From positions 1 through 24,038 of the forward strand of contig CAVBBP010000041.1 in NCBI GenBank assembly GCA_963593685.1: a stretch of 24,038 nucleotides of DNA, written 5' to 3'. Made by a program: the position numbers and the translations under genes. Position 1 is the first letter of the stretch. Every line of letters begins with the position of its first letter. Positions 7,895-15,792 of the stretch are shown piece after piece. Below the pieces are notes generated by a model, which ran no database searches, was not told where the DNA came from, and worked only from the letters and a program-made list of their open reading frames with translations. Source of the stretch: W0P28-013 sp963593685. GTDB taxonomy: Bacteria; Bacteroidota; Bacteroidia; Bacteroidales; Paludibacteraceae.

Positions 7895-8279
7895 GAGTTG
7901 ATTAAAAGTTGATGGGTTGATTAGTTTAACGCATTAGTGTTGGTCTGTGAGGTTTATTTCTAATTTCTGGTTGTCGGTAGTCGAAAAGCCGCAATTATTA
8001 TTCATTATTCATTTTTTATTGTTTATTTTCTCGGACGCACGCGGTGCGTCCCTACAATTTGAAATTCTGAAATTTGAAATTCTCTTTTGCGGCCTCTTTT
8101 CCCGTTTTCCCCGAAGGGGAAAAGCCACGCAGTTAATTAAGAATTTTGAATTTAGAATTATGAATTTTCGCACCCCAAAGCGGTGCAATCTTCAAATCTT
8201 CAAATTTTCAAATCTTCAAATAATTTAGTCTTTCGTCTTTATTCCTTACTCTTTATTCTATGTTCTATCTTCTTAAAAT
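7895..8279. repeat. Repeat-mosaic intergenic region between ispH and pfkA
   Basis: No gene in 385 bp. In minus-strand order after ispH it contains the stop-associated repeat tail, AAGAGTAAGGAATAAAGAC words, ATTTGAAGATTTGAAAATTT words, a GCACCGC-TTTG-GGGTGC hairpin, AAATTCATAATTC words, a TTTTCCCCTTCGGGGAAAA hairpin (near 8100-8127), AATTTCAAATTTC words, a GGACGCAC palindrome (8032-8055), ATGAATAATGAATAATAATT words, AGAAATTAGAAAT words, CACTAATGCGTTAAAC (7924-7939) and a TCAACTTTT block before the pfkA start. Confidence 0.8.
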
Positions 8280-8308
8280 CTATTCTTGCGACTTGCTTCT
8301 TGCGACTA
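8256..8308 (-). repeat. Stop-codon-associated repeat, copy B, overlapping the 3' end of ispH
   Basis: Minus strand: TAGTCGCAAGAAGCAAGTCG followed by CAAG, AATAGATTTTAAGAAG and ATAGAACATAGAA. It enters ispH about 29 bases before its stop, so the last residues (LVARSKSQE) and the TAG stop are repeat sequence. Confidence 0.85.
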
Positions 8309-9155
8309 ATAACTGTTCCGCAATTTTCTCCATCAGCCATTTTGGGGTGGAGGTGGCACCACAAATGCCAACAGAGGTTGCGTTGCGCAGCATATCGGGC
8401 GTGATGTCGGCAAAGGTCGATATGAAGTAACTGCGTGGATTCACGGTGCGGCACTCGTCGAAAAGCACTTTGCCGTTCGAACTTTTGGCACCACTCACAA
8501 ACAGCACTACATCGAATTTCGCGGCAAATTTACGGATATTTGGAATACGATTTGCCACCTGCCGACAAATTGTGTCGTGGTATTCGAAGCGTGCGCCGTT
8601 GGTCATGCGCTGCGCGATGGTCGCCACCAGTGCGTTGAAGCCATCGACCGACTGCGTGGTTTGCGAAAAGAGTATCACATCGCGCGTAAAATCGAGCGTA
8701 TCCACCTCGTCGAGGCGCTCTATCACAATGGAATGGCCGTCGGTTTGGCCTACAAGTCCGTTCACTTCGGCGTGCCCTTTTTTGCCGTAAATCGCTATCT
8801 GCGCTTCGGGGTGTTCGGTGTAGGCACGGCGTATTTTTTTCTGCAATGCCAGCACCACAGGACACGAAGCATCGACAATGCTGATGCCGTTGCGCCGTGC
8901 AGTTTCGTAGGTGGCAGGCGGTTCGCCGTGGGCGCGGAACAGCACTTTTTGTCCGTGCAACCGCTCCAAGTCGCTCCGCTCGATGACCGTGAGTCCCTTT
9001 TCGACCAAGCGCTGCATCTCCTGCCCGTTATGCACGATGTCGCCCAAACTGCAAAGTTTCGGTTCGAGTTTCAACTCCTCTTCGGCTTTTTTTATAGCAT
9101 TCACCACGCCAAAGCAGAAACCCGATGCACTATCTATTTCAATTAACAATTTCAA
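8280..9155 (-). CDS. ispH: 4-hydroxy-3-methylbut-2-enyl diphosphate reductase
   Basis: Last step of the MEP pathway: reduces HMBPP to isopentenyl and dimethylallyl diphosphate with a 4Fe-4S cluster. The three cluster ligands are present as C14 (SGFCFGV), C98 (DASCPVV) and C197 (HDTICRQ). The substrate histidines are in RAHGEPP and KKGHAEVNG, with catalytic E130. FSQTTQS and the GICGATSTPKWLMEKIA ending are typical of Bacteroidota. The length of about 291 is normal. There is no in-frame ATG before an upstream stop, so the start is TTG at 9155 or 9149; the first lies inside a CCTAATTTGAAAT repeat word. The C-terminal LVARSKSQE is also repeat-derived. The SUF system that could supply its cluster is encoded just upstream. 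Confidence 0.95.
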   Translation of the reverse strand: MKLLIEIDSASGFCFGVVNAIKKAEEELKLEPKLCSLGDIVHNGQEMQRLVEKGLTVIERSDLERLHGQKVLFRAHGEPPATYETARRNGISIVDASCPVVLALQKKIRRAYTEHPEAQIAIYGKKGHAEVNGLVGQTDGHSIVIERLDEVDTLDFTRDVILFSQTTQSVDGFNALVATIAQRMTNGARFEYHDTICRQVANRIPNIRKFAAKFDVVLFVSGAKSSNGKVLFDECRTVNPRSYFISTFADITPDMLRNATSVGICGATSTPKWLMEKIAEQLLVARSKSQE

Positions 9156-9491
9156 ATTAGGTTGATTGGTTGATCAGTTGATTGGTTGTTGAAAAGTTGA
9201 TGAGTTGAAAAGTTGATGAGTTTAACGCGTTAGTGTTGGTTCTTGGATTTCTAATTTCTAGTTTCTGGTTTCTAGTTTCTAGTTGGGCGGTGAGCCTCTT
9301 GAACCGCAAATTTTCAAATAATTAAATAATTGGGAATTAGGTAATTAGATAATTAAAAAGTCTTTTGTCTTTACTCCTTACTCTTTATTCCAAAAAATTC
9401 CTCACTCCTCATTCCTCACTCCTAATTCAAATTCACTACTCACTTCTCACTTTTTATAGAAAGCTGCCTAAAAATACTTGCGAAAGTTATC
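9156..9491. repeat. Repeat-mosaic intergenic region upstream of ispH
   Basis: No gene in 336 bp. Minus-strand order: GTGAGAAGTGAGTAGTG and GAGTGAGGA words (about 9400-9450), AAAGACAAAAGACTTTT, TAATTATCTAATTACC words, a GCGGTTCAAGAGGCTCACCGC imperfect palindrome (about 9288-9308), CTAGAAACTAGAAACC words (9247-9283), CACTAACGCGTTAAAC (9220-9235), and repeated TCATCAACTTTTCAAC words up to the ispH start. No TAnnTTTG promoter was found. Confidence 0.8.
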
Positions 9492-9896
9492 CTAATTATT
9501 GGCTGCTTTTGTCCTTCGTTCGCTGACGATGAGCAGGGCTTCGTCGCGCAGTTCGTCGGGCAGAACGATGTCGCGTAGTTGCAGCGAGCGCAGCCAGCCA
9601 GCCACATCTTGTTCGCGCAGAGTGTAGAACACGCTACTTAACATCTGCAAATCTTGTGCCGAAAATTCGTTGGCGGGTTTGTGTGCCAAAATGTCGAGTT
9701 CTTCGTCGTCGAAATAGACTATTTGCGTGGTTTTGGTGAGCAGGCTGTCGCGTTCGCACACGGCGTGCGCCCCGCAGCAGTCGGCGAGAATGTCGGCTGG
9801 CGCAGACTCATCGGTGGGCTTGGTGCGCTTAATCGCCACAATCAGCCACGCAATGGCGGCCGCGGCGATAATTCCTATGGCGAGATAGATTAGCAA
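9492..9896 (-). CDS. Small conserved single-pass membrane protein with CC motif
   Basis: Hypothetical protein of 134 residues. The N-terminus is one hydrophobic segment (about 2-23, LIYLAIGIIAAAAIAWLIVA) followed by KRTK, suggesting a cytoplasmic C-terminal part. A cysteine cluster DCCGAHAVCERDSLL then leads into an acidic VYFDDEELDILA motif and a helical domain (SSVFYTLREQDVAGWLRSLQ). I recall similar small proteins in other Bacteroidales, but no function is established. The cysteine spacing hints at metal binding; that is inference. The only available start is TTG at 9896, because an in-frame stop lies upstream and no ATG precedes the membrane segment. It lies between sufS and ispH and is flanked on both sides by repeat mosaics. 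Confidence 0.75.
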   Translation of the reverse strand: MLIYLAIGIIAAAAIAWLIVAIKRTKPTDESAPADILADCCGAHAVCERDSLLTKTTQIVYFDDEELDILAHKPANEFSAQDLQMLSSVFYTLREQDVAGWLRSLQLRDIVLPDELRDEALLIVSERRTKAANN

Positions 9897-10141
9897 AGTT
9901 TTGGGTTGATTAGTTGAAAAGTTGATTAGTTGATGAGAAGTTTATCAAGTTATAAAGTTCATAAAGTTGCGCTGTGCACGGTTTCTATGTTTCTAAGTTT
10001 CTCGCGCTGCGCGCTGTTTTTATGTTTGGTTGATGAGTTGAAAAGTTTAGCGCATTGGTGATGATTTCTGTTGAATCGTCTATGTTCTATGCTCTATGTT
10101 CTTAAAATCTATTCTTGCTACTTGCTACTCATATCTTGCTA
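9897..10141. repeat. Repeat-mosaic intergenic region downstream of sufS
   Basis: No gene. Minus-strand order: the stop-associated repeat, GATTCAACAG, CACCAATGCGCTAAAC (10045-10060), TTTTCAACTCATCAACC, a CAGCGCGCAGCGCGAGAAAC palindrome block (about 9999-10016), CTTAGAAACATAGAAACC, AACTTTATGAACTTTATAAC, and CATCAACTAATCAACTTTTC words up to the next gene's start. Confidence 0.8.
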
Positions 10142-10144
10142 CTA
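10081..10144 (-). repeat. Stop-codon-associated repeat, copy C (full form)
   Basis: Minus strand: TAGTAGCAAG, ATATGA, two more GTAGCAAG-like words, AATAGATTTTAAGAAC, then ATAGAGC and ATAGAAC words. Its first three bases are the TAG stop codon of sufS. Confidence 0.88.
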
Positions 10145-11371
10145 ACAAAGAATTTTCAAGCAGCGTTGCAGTTGTTCGACGAATTGGTCGATTTCGTGCG
10201 TGGTGTTGTACATCGCCAGCGAGGCGCGCACGGTGCCGGGAATGCCGAGCAGGTCGATGAGCGGCTGGGCGCAGTGATGACCTGTGCGCACGGCCACGCC
10301 TGTCTTGTCGAGCAGCATGCCCAAATCGTATGGGTGCACGCTACCGACCAAAAACGAGATGACGCCGCTTTTCTGATTGCTTGTGCCGAAAATGCGCATT
10401 TGCGGAATCTCGCGCAGGCGTTGTTCGGCGTAGTGCAGCAGAGCTTCTTCGTGTTCAAAAATGCGCTCCTTGCCGATGCTGTCGATGTAGTTCAACGCCT
10501 CGGCCAGAGCCACAGAGCCGACAAAATCGGGCGTGCCAGCCTCGAATTTGTAAGGCAGCGTGTTGTAGGTGGTCTTTTCGAAGGTAACATTTTGTATCAT
10601 TTCGCCGCCGCCTTGGTAGGGTGGCAGCGCATCGAGCAGGGCGGTTTTGCCATAAAGCACGCCGATGCCCGTTGGTCCGTAGATTTTGTGTCCCGAAAAG
10701 GCGTAAAAATCGGCATCTAACGCTGCCACATCGACTGGCAGGTGTGCCACGGCTTGTGCGCCATCGACCAGCACGGGAACGCCGTGTGCGTGTGCCATCG
10801 CCACAATTTCGGCAATCGGATTGATAGTGCCAAGCACATTCGACACATGCGCCACGGCCAGCAGTTTTGTCTTTTTCGAGAATAGTTTTTCGAGTGCGTC
10901 GAGTTGCAGTTCTCCTTTTTCGTCGATTGGCGCAATGCGCAGTTGCAGTTGGTGGCGCTGGGCGGCCATTTGCCACGGCACAATGTTGGCGTGGTGTTCC
11001 ATCTGCGTGATGATGATTTCGTCGCCTTGCGTGCAGAACCGCTCGGTGAAAACGGTCGCCAGTAGATTGATGCTTTCGGTGGTGCCGCGCGTGAAAACGA
11101 TGTCGTTCGGGTCGGCTGCACCAATGAATCGGGCAATGGTTTTTCGCGCCTCCTCGTGCGCCAGCGTCGCTTTTTGGCTCAAATAATGCACGCCGCGGTG
11201 AATGTTGGCGTTTTGCGTGGCATAGATTTCGACAATTTTGTCGAGCACACGCTGCGGTTTTTGCGTGGTGGCGGCATTGTCGAGGTAGATGAGCGGTTTG
11301 CCGTAGATTTTTTCCGACAAAATGGGAAAATCGGCGCGTATTTTGTCAATATCAATATCAATTGTCGCCAC
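10142..11371 (-). CDS. sufS: SUF-system cysteine desulfurase
   Basis: PLP enzyme that removes sulfur from cysteine as a persulfide for Fe-S cluster building on SufBCD. The 409 residues match class II desulfurases. Seen: YLDNAATTQKP near the start, HRGVHYLS, FTRGTTESINLLA, the VDGAQAVAH cofactor-binding Asp, PLP lysine K229 in FSGHKIYGPTG, and the active-site cysteine C367 in VRTGHHCAQP. The start is GTG at 11371, supported by an AAAGGAGG Shine-Dalgarno 7 bases upstream, which is unusually strong for this phylum. It overlaps the end of sufD by 14 bases. The stop TAG belongs to a downstream repeat, so the original C-terminus may have been slightly different. Confidence 0.96.
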   Translation of the reverse strand: MATIDIDIDKIRADFPILSEKIYGKPLIYLDNAATTQKPQRVLDKIVEIYATQNANIHRGVHYLSQKATLAHEEARKTIARFIGAADPNDIVFTRGTTESINLLATVFTERFCTQGDEIIITQMEHHANIVPWQMAAQRHQLQLRIAPIDEKGELQLDALEKLFSKKTKLLAVAHVSNVLGTINPIAEIVAMAHAHGVPVLVDGAQAVAHLPVDVAALDADFYAFSGHKIYGPTGIGVLYGKTALLDALPPYQGGGEMIQNVTFEKTTYNTLPYKFEAGTPDFVGSVALAEALNYIDSIGKERIFEHEEALLHYAEQRLREIPQMRIFGTSNQKSGVISFLVGSVHPYDLGMLLDKTGVAVRTGHHCAQPLIDLLGIPGTVRASLAMYNTTHEIDQFVEQLQRCLKILC

Positions 11372-12713
11372 AGTTTTTCCTCCTTTGATTTGCAGTACAA
11401 TTTTTGCAGGCCGATTCGCTGCCGCGTAGGCGTTGTTCCACCATCATGCGCAGGCGGTCGCGCACCGCTTCCACAGCGATGTGGTCGAGAATGTCGCCTG
11501 TGAACGCCAGCAGCAGCAACATGCGCGCTTCGGCCAGTCCGATGCCGCGTGTGCGCATGTAGAAAAGCGCGTTTTCGTCCAACTGACCCGTGGTTGCACC
11601 GTGTCCGCACTTCACATCGTCGGCGTAAATTTCGAGTTGCGGCTTGGCGTGCATGCGTGCCTCTTTGGTCAAGCAGAGATTGCGATTGGTTTGGTAGGCA
11701 GCGGTCTGTTGCGCATCTTTTGCCACCAAAATACGCCCTGCAAATGCGCCTTCCGAGGCATCGTTGAGAATGTATTTGAACAATTCGTTGCTGGTGCAGC
11801 GCGGTGCAAGATGCCGAATGACCGTAAAATTGTCGCACTTTTGCTGTTCGCTGGCCGCCACCATGCCACCGAGCCATGTTTCGGCGTTTTCGGCGGTCAA
11901 ATCTACTTCGATGTGGTTGCGTGTGTGGCCGTTGTGCAAGCCCACAATATCGATGGTTGTGTGCGAGTTAGTTTTCTGATTTACAAATAGTTGCGACAGT
12001 TGCGCCGTTGTTTCGTGCGTACTTTCGAGCGCGTAGTAGTCGAGGTGCGCATTGGCAGCGACAAACGCTTCGGTGAGCCGATGAGCAAAAAAATGTACAT
12101 TGTCGAGCGCGTGGTCGCAGACCAAAATTTTGGCTTCTGCGCCGTCGTCGAGCACTATCAAATTGCGTGTGGCGACCATCAAATCGTCGTTGGCGTGCAG
12201 CAGATTGACCAACTGCAGCGGCAGGTCGATTTTGGCATTTTTCGGCACATAGAGAAAGTAGCCGTTTTGCGCAAATAGTTCGTTGAAAGCGACAAATCCG
12301 TCGTCGGAATTGGCTATTTTTTTGCCAAGATAGCGACCAACAATGTCGGCGTGGCGTTGGCAGGCTTCGGCCAGCGAGCAGAAGATCGCGCCGTGTGGCA
12401 GTGCGCCGTCGAAATGCAGTTGGTCGTTGAGCATGAACGCCGTGTGCGCCTTTACGCCCGGCACTTTGCATTGGAACAGGCTGTTTTTGTCGATTTCGGT
12501 CGGCAACTGATTGATATTCAGCCCATAATCGCGATCTAAATCGGGCAACAACGGACAGCGCAGGTAGGCTTCGTCTTTTTGCGTGGGAAAACCCACACGC
12601 CGAAAGCGGTCGAAAGCCGCATCGCGCTGCGCATTGAGTGCGGCTGGTGCGTGGCGTTTTATGGCATCGGCTTGCTGGGCGTAAAGGTCGATATATTGCT
12701 GCTCGCGGTTCAT
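11358..12713 (-). CDS. sufD: Fe-S cluster assembly scaffold component SufD
   Basis: Partner of SufB and SufC in the SufBC2D scaffold. The 451 residues have the expected architecture: a variable helical N-terminus (QKDEAYLRCPLLPDL), then a long right-handed beta-helix core with GYFLYVPKNAKIDLPLQLVN, VLDDGAEAKILVCDHAL and the signature NLCLTKEARMHAKPQLEIYA followed by DDVKCGHGATTGQLDENALF, and the C-terminal helical RTRGIGLAEARMLLLLAFTG domain. It ends with a Cys-containing tail (CKNC) similar to other Bacteroidota SufD proteins. The ATG overlaps the sufC stop (ATGA), and the 3' end overlaps sufS by 14 bases, so C-D-S are translationally linked. Confidence 0.95.
   Translation of the reverse strand: MNREQQYIDLYAQQADAIKRHAPAALNAQRDAAFDRFRRVGFPTQKDEAYLRCPLLPDLDRDYGLNINQLPTEIDKNSLFQCKVPGVKAHTAFMLNDQLHFDGALPHGAIFCSLAEACQRHADIVGRYLGKKIANSDDGFVAFNELFAQNGYFLYVPKNAKIDLPLQLVNLLHANDDLMVATRNLIVLDDGAEAKILVCDHALDNVHFFAHRLTEAFVAANAHLDYYALESTHETTAQLSQLFVNQKTNSHTTIDIVGLHNGHTRNHIEVDLTAENAETWLGGMVAASEQQKCDNFTVIRHLAPRCTSNELFKYILNDASEGAFAGRILVAKDAQQTAAYQTNRNLCLTKEARMHAKPQLEIYADDVKCGHGATTGQLDENALFYMRTRGIGLAEARMLLLLAFTGDILDHIAVEAVRDRLRMMVEQRLRGSESACKNCTANQRRKNCGDN
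11379..11386 (-). promoter_or_regulatory. Strong Shine-Dalgarno deciding the sufS GTG start
   Basis: Minus-strand AAAGGAGG lies inside the last codons of sufD, 7 bases before GTG at 11371. It supports GTG as the true start and independent ribosome loading for sufS. Confidence 0.8.
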
Positions 12714-13462
12714 TCTCCGAACTCCTTTTTAATCCAGTCGTAGCCCTTCTCTTCCAATTCGAGTGCCAACTCTTTCGGCCCCGTTTTTACAATTTGTCCG
12801 TTGTATAGCACATGCACAAAATCGGGAACGATATAGTCCAAAAGCCGCTGGTAGTGCGTGATGACGATAGAAGCGTTGTCGTTGTTGCGCAGCGTGTTCA
12901 CGCCGTGTGCCACCACGCGCAGTGCGTCGATGTCGAGCCCCGAATCGGTTTCGTCGAGTATCGAGAGGCGTGGTTCGAGCATCGCCATCTGAAAAATCTC
13001 GTTGCGTTTTTTTTCGCCGCCCGAAAAACCCTCGTTCACCGAGCGGTTGGCCAGCGTGTTGTCGAGTTCGAGCAACTCTTTTTTCGAGCGCATCATCTTC
13101 AGAAATTCCGATGCCGAAATGGGCGCAAGTCCGCGGTATTTGCGGTGTTCGTTCACGGCGGTGCGCATAAAATTGACCATGCTCACGCCAGGAATTTCGA
13201 CTGGATATTGAAAACTCATGAAAATGCCTTCGCGCGAGCGGTCTTCGGGCGAAAGTGCAAGCAGATTTTTGCCGTAAAAGGTAACGCTGCCTTCGGTAAC
13301 GATGTAGGCGGGATTGCCCGTCAGCACCGACGAGAGCGTCGATTTGCCTGCGCCATTTGGTCCCATGATGGCGTGCACTTCGCCGGGGCGCACCGTCAAA
13401 TTCAAACCTTTCAGAATCTCTTTGCCTGCTATCGAAGCGTGCAGATTTTTTATTTCGAGCAT
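12710..13462 (-). CDS. sufC: SUF-system ATPase SufC
   Basis: ABC-type ATPase of 250 residues that drives conformational change in the SufBC2D scaffold. It is soluble, not a transporter. Walker A is GPNGAGKS (residues 34-41), the Q-loop is FMSFQYPVEIPGV, the ABC signature is FSGGEKKRNEI, Walker B is LSILDETDSGLD, and the switch histidine is in VITHYQRLL. The LDETDSGLDIDAL form and the SFQYPVEIPGV Q-loop are SufC hallmarks that distinguish it from other ABC ATPases. It starts 6 bases after the pnuC stop and overlaps sufD by 4 bases (ATGA), so it now depends on the operon containing the guanine deaminase and transporter genes. Confidence 0.97.
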   Translation of the reverse strand: MLEIKNLHASIAGKEILKGLNLTVRPGEVHAIMGPNGAGKSTLSSVLTGNPAYIVTEGSVTFYGKNLLALSPEDRSREGIFMSFQYPVEIPGVSMVNFMRTAVNEHRKYRGLAPISASEFLKMMRSKKELLELDNTLANRSVNEGFSGGEKKRNEIFQMAMLEPRLSILDETDSGLDIDALRVVAHGVNTLRNNDNASIVITHYQRLLDYIVPDFVHVLYNGQIVKTGPKELALELEEKGYDWIKKEFGE

Positions 13463-13468
13463 AGTTGT

Positions 13469-14134
13469 TTAGTTTTTCTTTTTCTTGTTTTTGTGCGCAA
13501 TTTTTTCGGCTTTTTTGTCGTTCTCCATCTCGCGATACCAGAGGCGCAACGCATAGACCGAAATGGCGACATAGCCGACATAGAGCAGCGATGTGAGGTA
13601 GATGCTTGACAGCGCGCAAAGCACCACGCTTGCCAAATCGACCAAAATCCATACCACCCAATTTTCGATTTTTTTGCGAGCGAGCAGCCATTGTCCTACC
13701 ACATTTGCCACAAAAATGATGGCATCGGTGTAGAGATATTTCGACTGAACAAGGTCGAACCGCTCGGTAACACTCTCGACCAGCCAGCCCCACAGCAGTC
13801 CGCCAAAGAGAATGCCCAGCCCCAATCCCACCTGATGTTGCGGCTGCAAAGTGCTGATACGCAGTTGTTTATCGGGCTTATTTTTGCGAGGAATACCCCA
13901 CGCTACAATGCCGTAGATGTCGATGGCGACGAAAAAAACTTGCATCAGCATCATCGAGTAGAGATGTTGTTGCCAAAACAGCGCAAAAAAGATGGCGCAG
14001 TTTATCAGCCCGATAAAAAATGTGGCTACACGGCCGCGCCCAGCCAAGTAAACGGCCAGCAAACCTGTGAGCAGGCCTGCAATTTCGAGCCACGAAAAAT
14101 CGTAGCCCCAAAGTGTGAATGCGATTAAGTCCAT
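13469..14134 (-). CDS. pnuC: PnuC-family vitamin-precursor transporter
   Basis: Integral membrane protein of 221 residues with about seven hydrophobic segments and a Lys-rich cytoplasmic tail (KKAEKIAHKNKKKKN). It matches the PnuC family of facilitators that take up nicotinamide riboside and, in related subtypes, thiamine or riboflavin. Family features: NCAIFFALFWQQHLYSMMLM, FVAIDIYGIVAWG in the middle, KYLYTDAIIFVANVVGQWLL and the NWVVWILVDL segment with a WxxW motif, as in nicotinamide riboside transporters. Many Bacteroidota carry thiamine-specific relatives (PnuT), often under a TPP riboswitch. I saw no riboswitch here, so the substrate is undecided. It sits between guanine deaminase (9 bases away) and sufC (6 bases), clearly in one transcript. 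Confidence 0.88.
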   Translation of the reverse strand: MDLIAFTLWGYDFSWLEIAGLLTGLLAVYLAGRGRVATFFIGLINCAIFFALFWQQHLYSMMLMQVFFVAIDIYGIVAWGIPRKNKPDKQLRISTLQPQHQVGLGLGILFGGLLWGWLVESVTERFDLVQSKYLYTDAIIFVANVVGQWLLARKKIENWVVWILVDLASVVLCALSSIYLTSLLYVGYVAISVYALRLWYREMENDKKAEKIAHKNKKKKN

Positions 14135-14143
14135 CGGATTTGG

Positions 14144-15421
14144 TTACGCTTCGTTGAATTTTGGTTCTGGAACTTCGTTGCCACGCACATAGCGGGCGGC
14201 TATCTGGCGGTCGTCGCCTGTGTAGATGAACCGTTCAAGCCGTTCGACAAGCGTGTAGTTGTCGAAATTCAGTGCGCTGTCGTCTATCACAAGGGCATCG
14301 AACTCGTAGCCTGGCTCGAAACTGCCCACGCGGCCAAAGAAACTGCCGCCGCTCTTGGTGGCGAGATAAAACGCTTCGGGCAGCGTGAGAAATGGCGTCT
14401 GTTTGTCGCTTTCGGCGTAGTGCAGTTTCGATATTTGAATGGCGTGCACCATCACACGGAACATCGATATGTCGTGGCCGCCGCTGATGTCGGAGCCGAG
14501 TGCCACGCGAATGCCGTTTTGCAAAAATTTGCGGATTGGTGCTTTGCCGCTGCCCAAGTCGCTGTTCGAGTGTGGGCAGTGCACCACAATAACACCTTGG
14601 CGCTTCATCAACGCCAACTCTTCGCCGTCGGTGTAGCAGCAGTGCGCCATTAGCGTGGGCGTTTGGCCAAACAGTCCGTAGCGATTGTAGGCGTCGCCAT
14701 AGCAAGTCGATTCGGGTTCAAGTTCTTTTACCCACGCTATCTCGCCCTTGTTTTCCGACAGGTGCGACTGCACAGGTGCACCGTATTTCGCTGCCAACCG
14801 ACCGACTGCGGTCAGCATTTCGGGCGTGCAACTTGGTACAAAGCGCGGCGTGAGAATGAATCGCACCAGCCGTTGTTTGTCGCCCCAGCGTTCGATGAGC
14901 GCGGTGTCGTCGGCAATGGCTTGCTCCACCGTTTCGGTGAGCGTGTCGGGACTGTTGCGGTTCATATTCACCTTGCCCACCATTGCGCCCATGCCCGATT
15001 TGTCGAACATATCGAGCAACAGTTCGGTGGCGGGCTTGTGTATCGAGGCGAAAGCCACCGTGCGCATCGTGCCGACTTTCCAAAGGTGTTTCACAAATCG
15101 GCTGTACATCTTGCGCGCATAGGCCGTGTCGGCATATTTCGACTCTTCAGGGAAAGTGTATGTGTTGAGCCACGGCAGCAGTTCCATGTCCATCGCCATG
15201 CCCATGTTGCGGTATTGCGGCGCATGCACATGTAGGTCGTTCATAGCAGGAATGATGAGTTTGTCGCCAAAATCGACCAGTTCGGCAGTGCGCAACTCGT
15301 CGGGCAGATGGTCGTAAACAGCAGTTACACAGCCATTTTCCACCGCAATATAGCCATTGGGTACCACCTCAAATCTGTCCGATTGCTTCGTAAACAGAAT
15401 GTTGCCTTTGTAGAGTTTCAT
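14144..15421 (-). CDS. guaD: Guanine deaminase / amidohydrolase
   Basis: Zinc-dependent amidohydrolase of 425 residues converting guanine to xanthine and ammonia in purine catabolism or salvage. Metal ligands are seen as HVH in PAMNDLHVHAPQYRNMGM, His in PVQSHLSENKGEI, His in LMAHCCYTDGEELALM and Asp in VALGSDISGGHDISMF. The SHLSEN and GSDISGG motifs are the guanine deaminase forms rather than those of chlorohydrolases or cytosine deaminases. The LNFDNYTLVERLERFIYTGD C-terminus also fits. It is the first gene of a tight run (guaD-pnuC-sufC-sufD-sufS) and lies 371 bp downstream of sufB across a repeat mosaic. No promoter box was found in front of it. Confidence 0.9.
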   Translation of the reverse strand: MKLYKGNILFTKQSDRFEVVPNGYIAVENGCVTAVYDHLPDELRTAELVDFGDKLIIPAMNDLHVHAPQYRNMGMAMDMELLPWLNTYTFPEESKYADTAYARKMYSRFVKHLWKVGTMRTVAFASIHKPATELLLDMFDKSGMGAMVGKVNMNRNSPDTLTETVEQAIADDTALIERWGDKQRLVRFILTPRFVPSCTPEMLTAVGRLAAKYGAPVQSHLSENKGEIAWVKELEPESTCYGDAYNRYGLFGQTPTLMAHCCYTDGEELALMKRQGVIVVHCPHSNSDLGSGKAPIRKFLQNGIRVALGSDISGGHDISMFRVMVHAIQISKLHYAESDKQTPFLTLPEAFYLATKSGGSFFGRVGSFEPGYEFDALVIDDSALNFDNYTLVERLERFIYTGDDRQIAARYVRGNEVPEPKFNEA

Positions 15422-15515
15422 AAGTTTCAGATTTCAAGACCCCCTCTAATCCCCCAAGGGGGAGGTTTGGGGTATGTTTTTTTTAGTTTTTGTGGATTCG
15501 GTTATTTGGTTTTTC

Positions 15516-15625
15516 AACCCCTCCGCTTCGCTCGTCCCCTTGCAAAGGGGACAGGTATGCACAGTTATTGGTCTTTTACATCTCCCCTTTTCAAGGGGAG
15601 TACCTGCGTAAGTAGGGGAGGGGTT
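15516..15625. repeat. MITE-like nested palindromic element
   Basis: Ends are inverted repeats: AACCCCTCC at 15516-15524 pairs with GGAGGGGTT at 15617-15625. Inside are two strong hairpins, GTCCCC-TTGCAAA-GGGGAC and CTCCCCTTTTCAAGGGGAG, plus CAGGTA and TACCTG that can pair across the element. A related but larger element with CTAACCCC ends lies at 21462-21647. Confidence 0.7.
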
Positions 15626-15752
15626 TTATTTCAATTAAGAATTATGAAGGAATAATTATTCGCGCTCAAAAAAAGCCGCAATTTTCAAACAAAAAACTTT
15701 TCACTTTCAACTTTATAAACTTTCACACTTTCACACTTTCACACTTTCTCAC

Positions 15753-15786
15753 TCTCTTGCTACTTGCTACTCATATCTTGCTACTA
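15753..15786 (-). repeat. Stop-codon-associated repeat, copy D (short form)
   Basis: Minus strand: three GTAGCAAG-like words beginning within a few bases of the sufB TAA stop. It lacks the AATAGATTTTAAGAAC tail and is followed instead by GAGAGTGAGAAAGTGTGAAA words. Confidence 0.85.
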
Positions 15787-15792
15787 CTAAAA

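Larger units (their letters stand above)
15422..15792. repeat. Repeat-mosaic region between sufB and guaD
   Basis: No gene in 371 bp. From the sufB end (minus strand): the stop-associated repeat, AGTGTGAAAGTGTGAAAG decamer-like words (about 15710-15750), AAGTTTATAAAGTTGAAAG, a GAAAATTGCGGC word, the nested palindrome element at 15516-15625, a CAAATAACCGAATCCAC block shared with 2737-2768 and 21420-21456, and a CCCCC-AA-GGGGG hairpin with C-rich flanks (15439-15470). No TAnnTTTG promoter was seen. Confidence 0.8.

Noticed and set aside
15439..15625. Rho-independent terminator between sufB and guaD
   Set aside because: The hairpins are GC-rich, but none has a convincing T-run on the minus strand immediately after the stem, and they belong to repeat families found elsewhere. 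They might still attenuate transcription.
13469..15792. TPP or other riboswitch ahead of the PnuC-family gene
   Set aside because: pnuC starts 9 bases after guaD, and the region before guaD consists of repeats. No THI-box-like conserved elements were seen.
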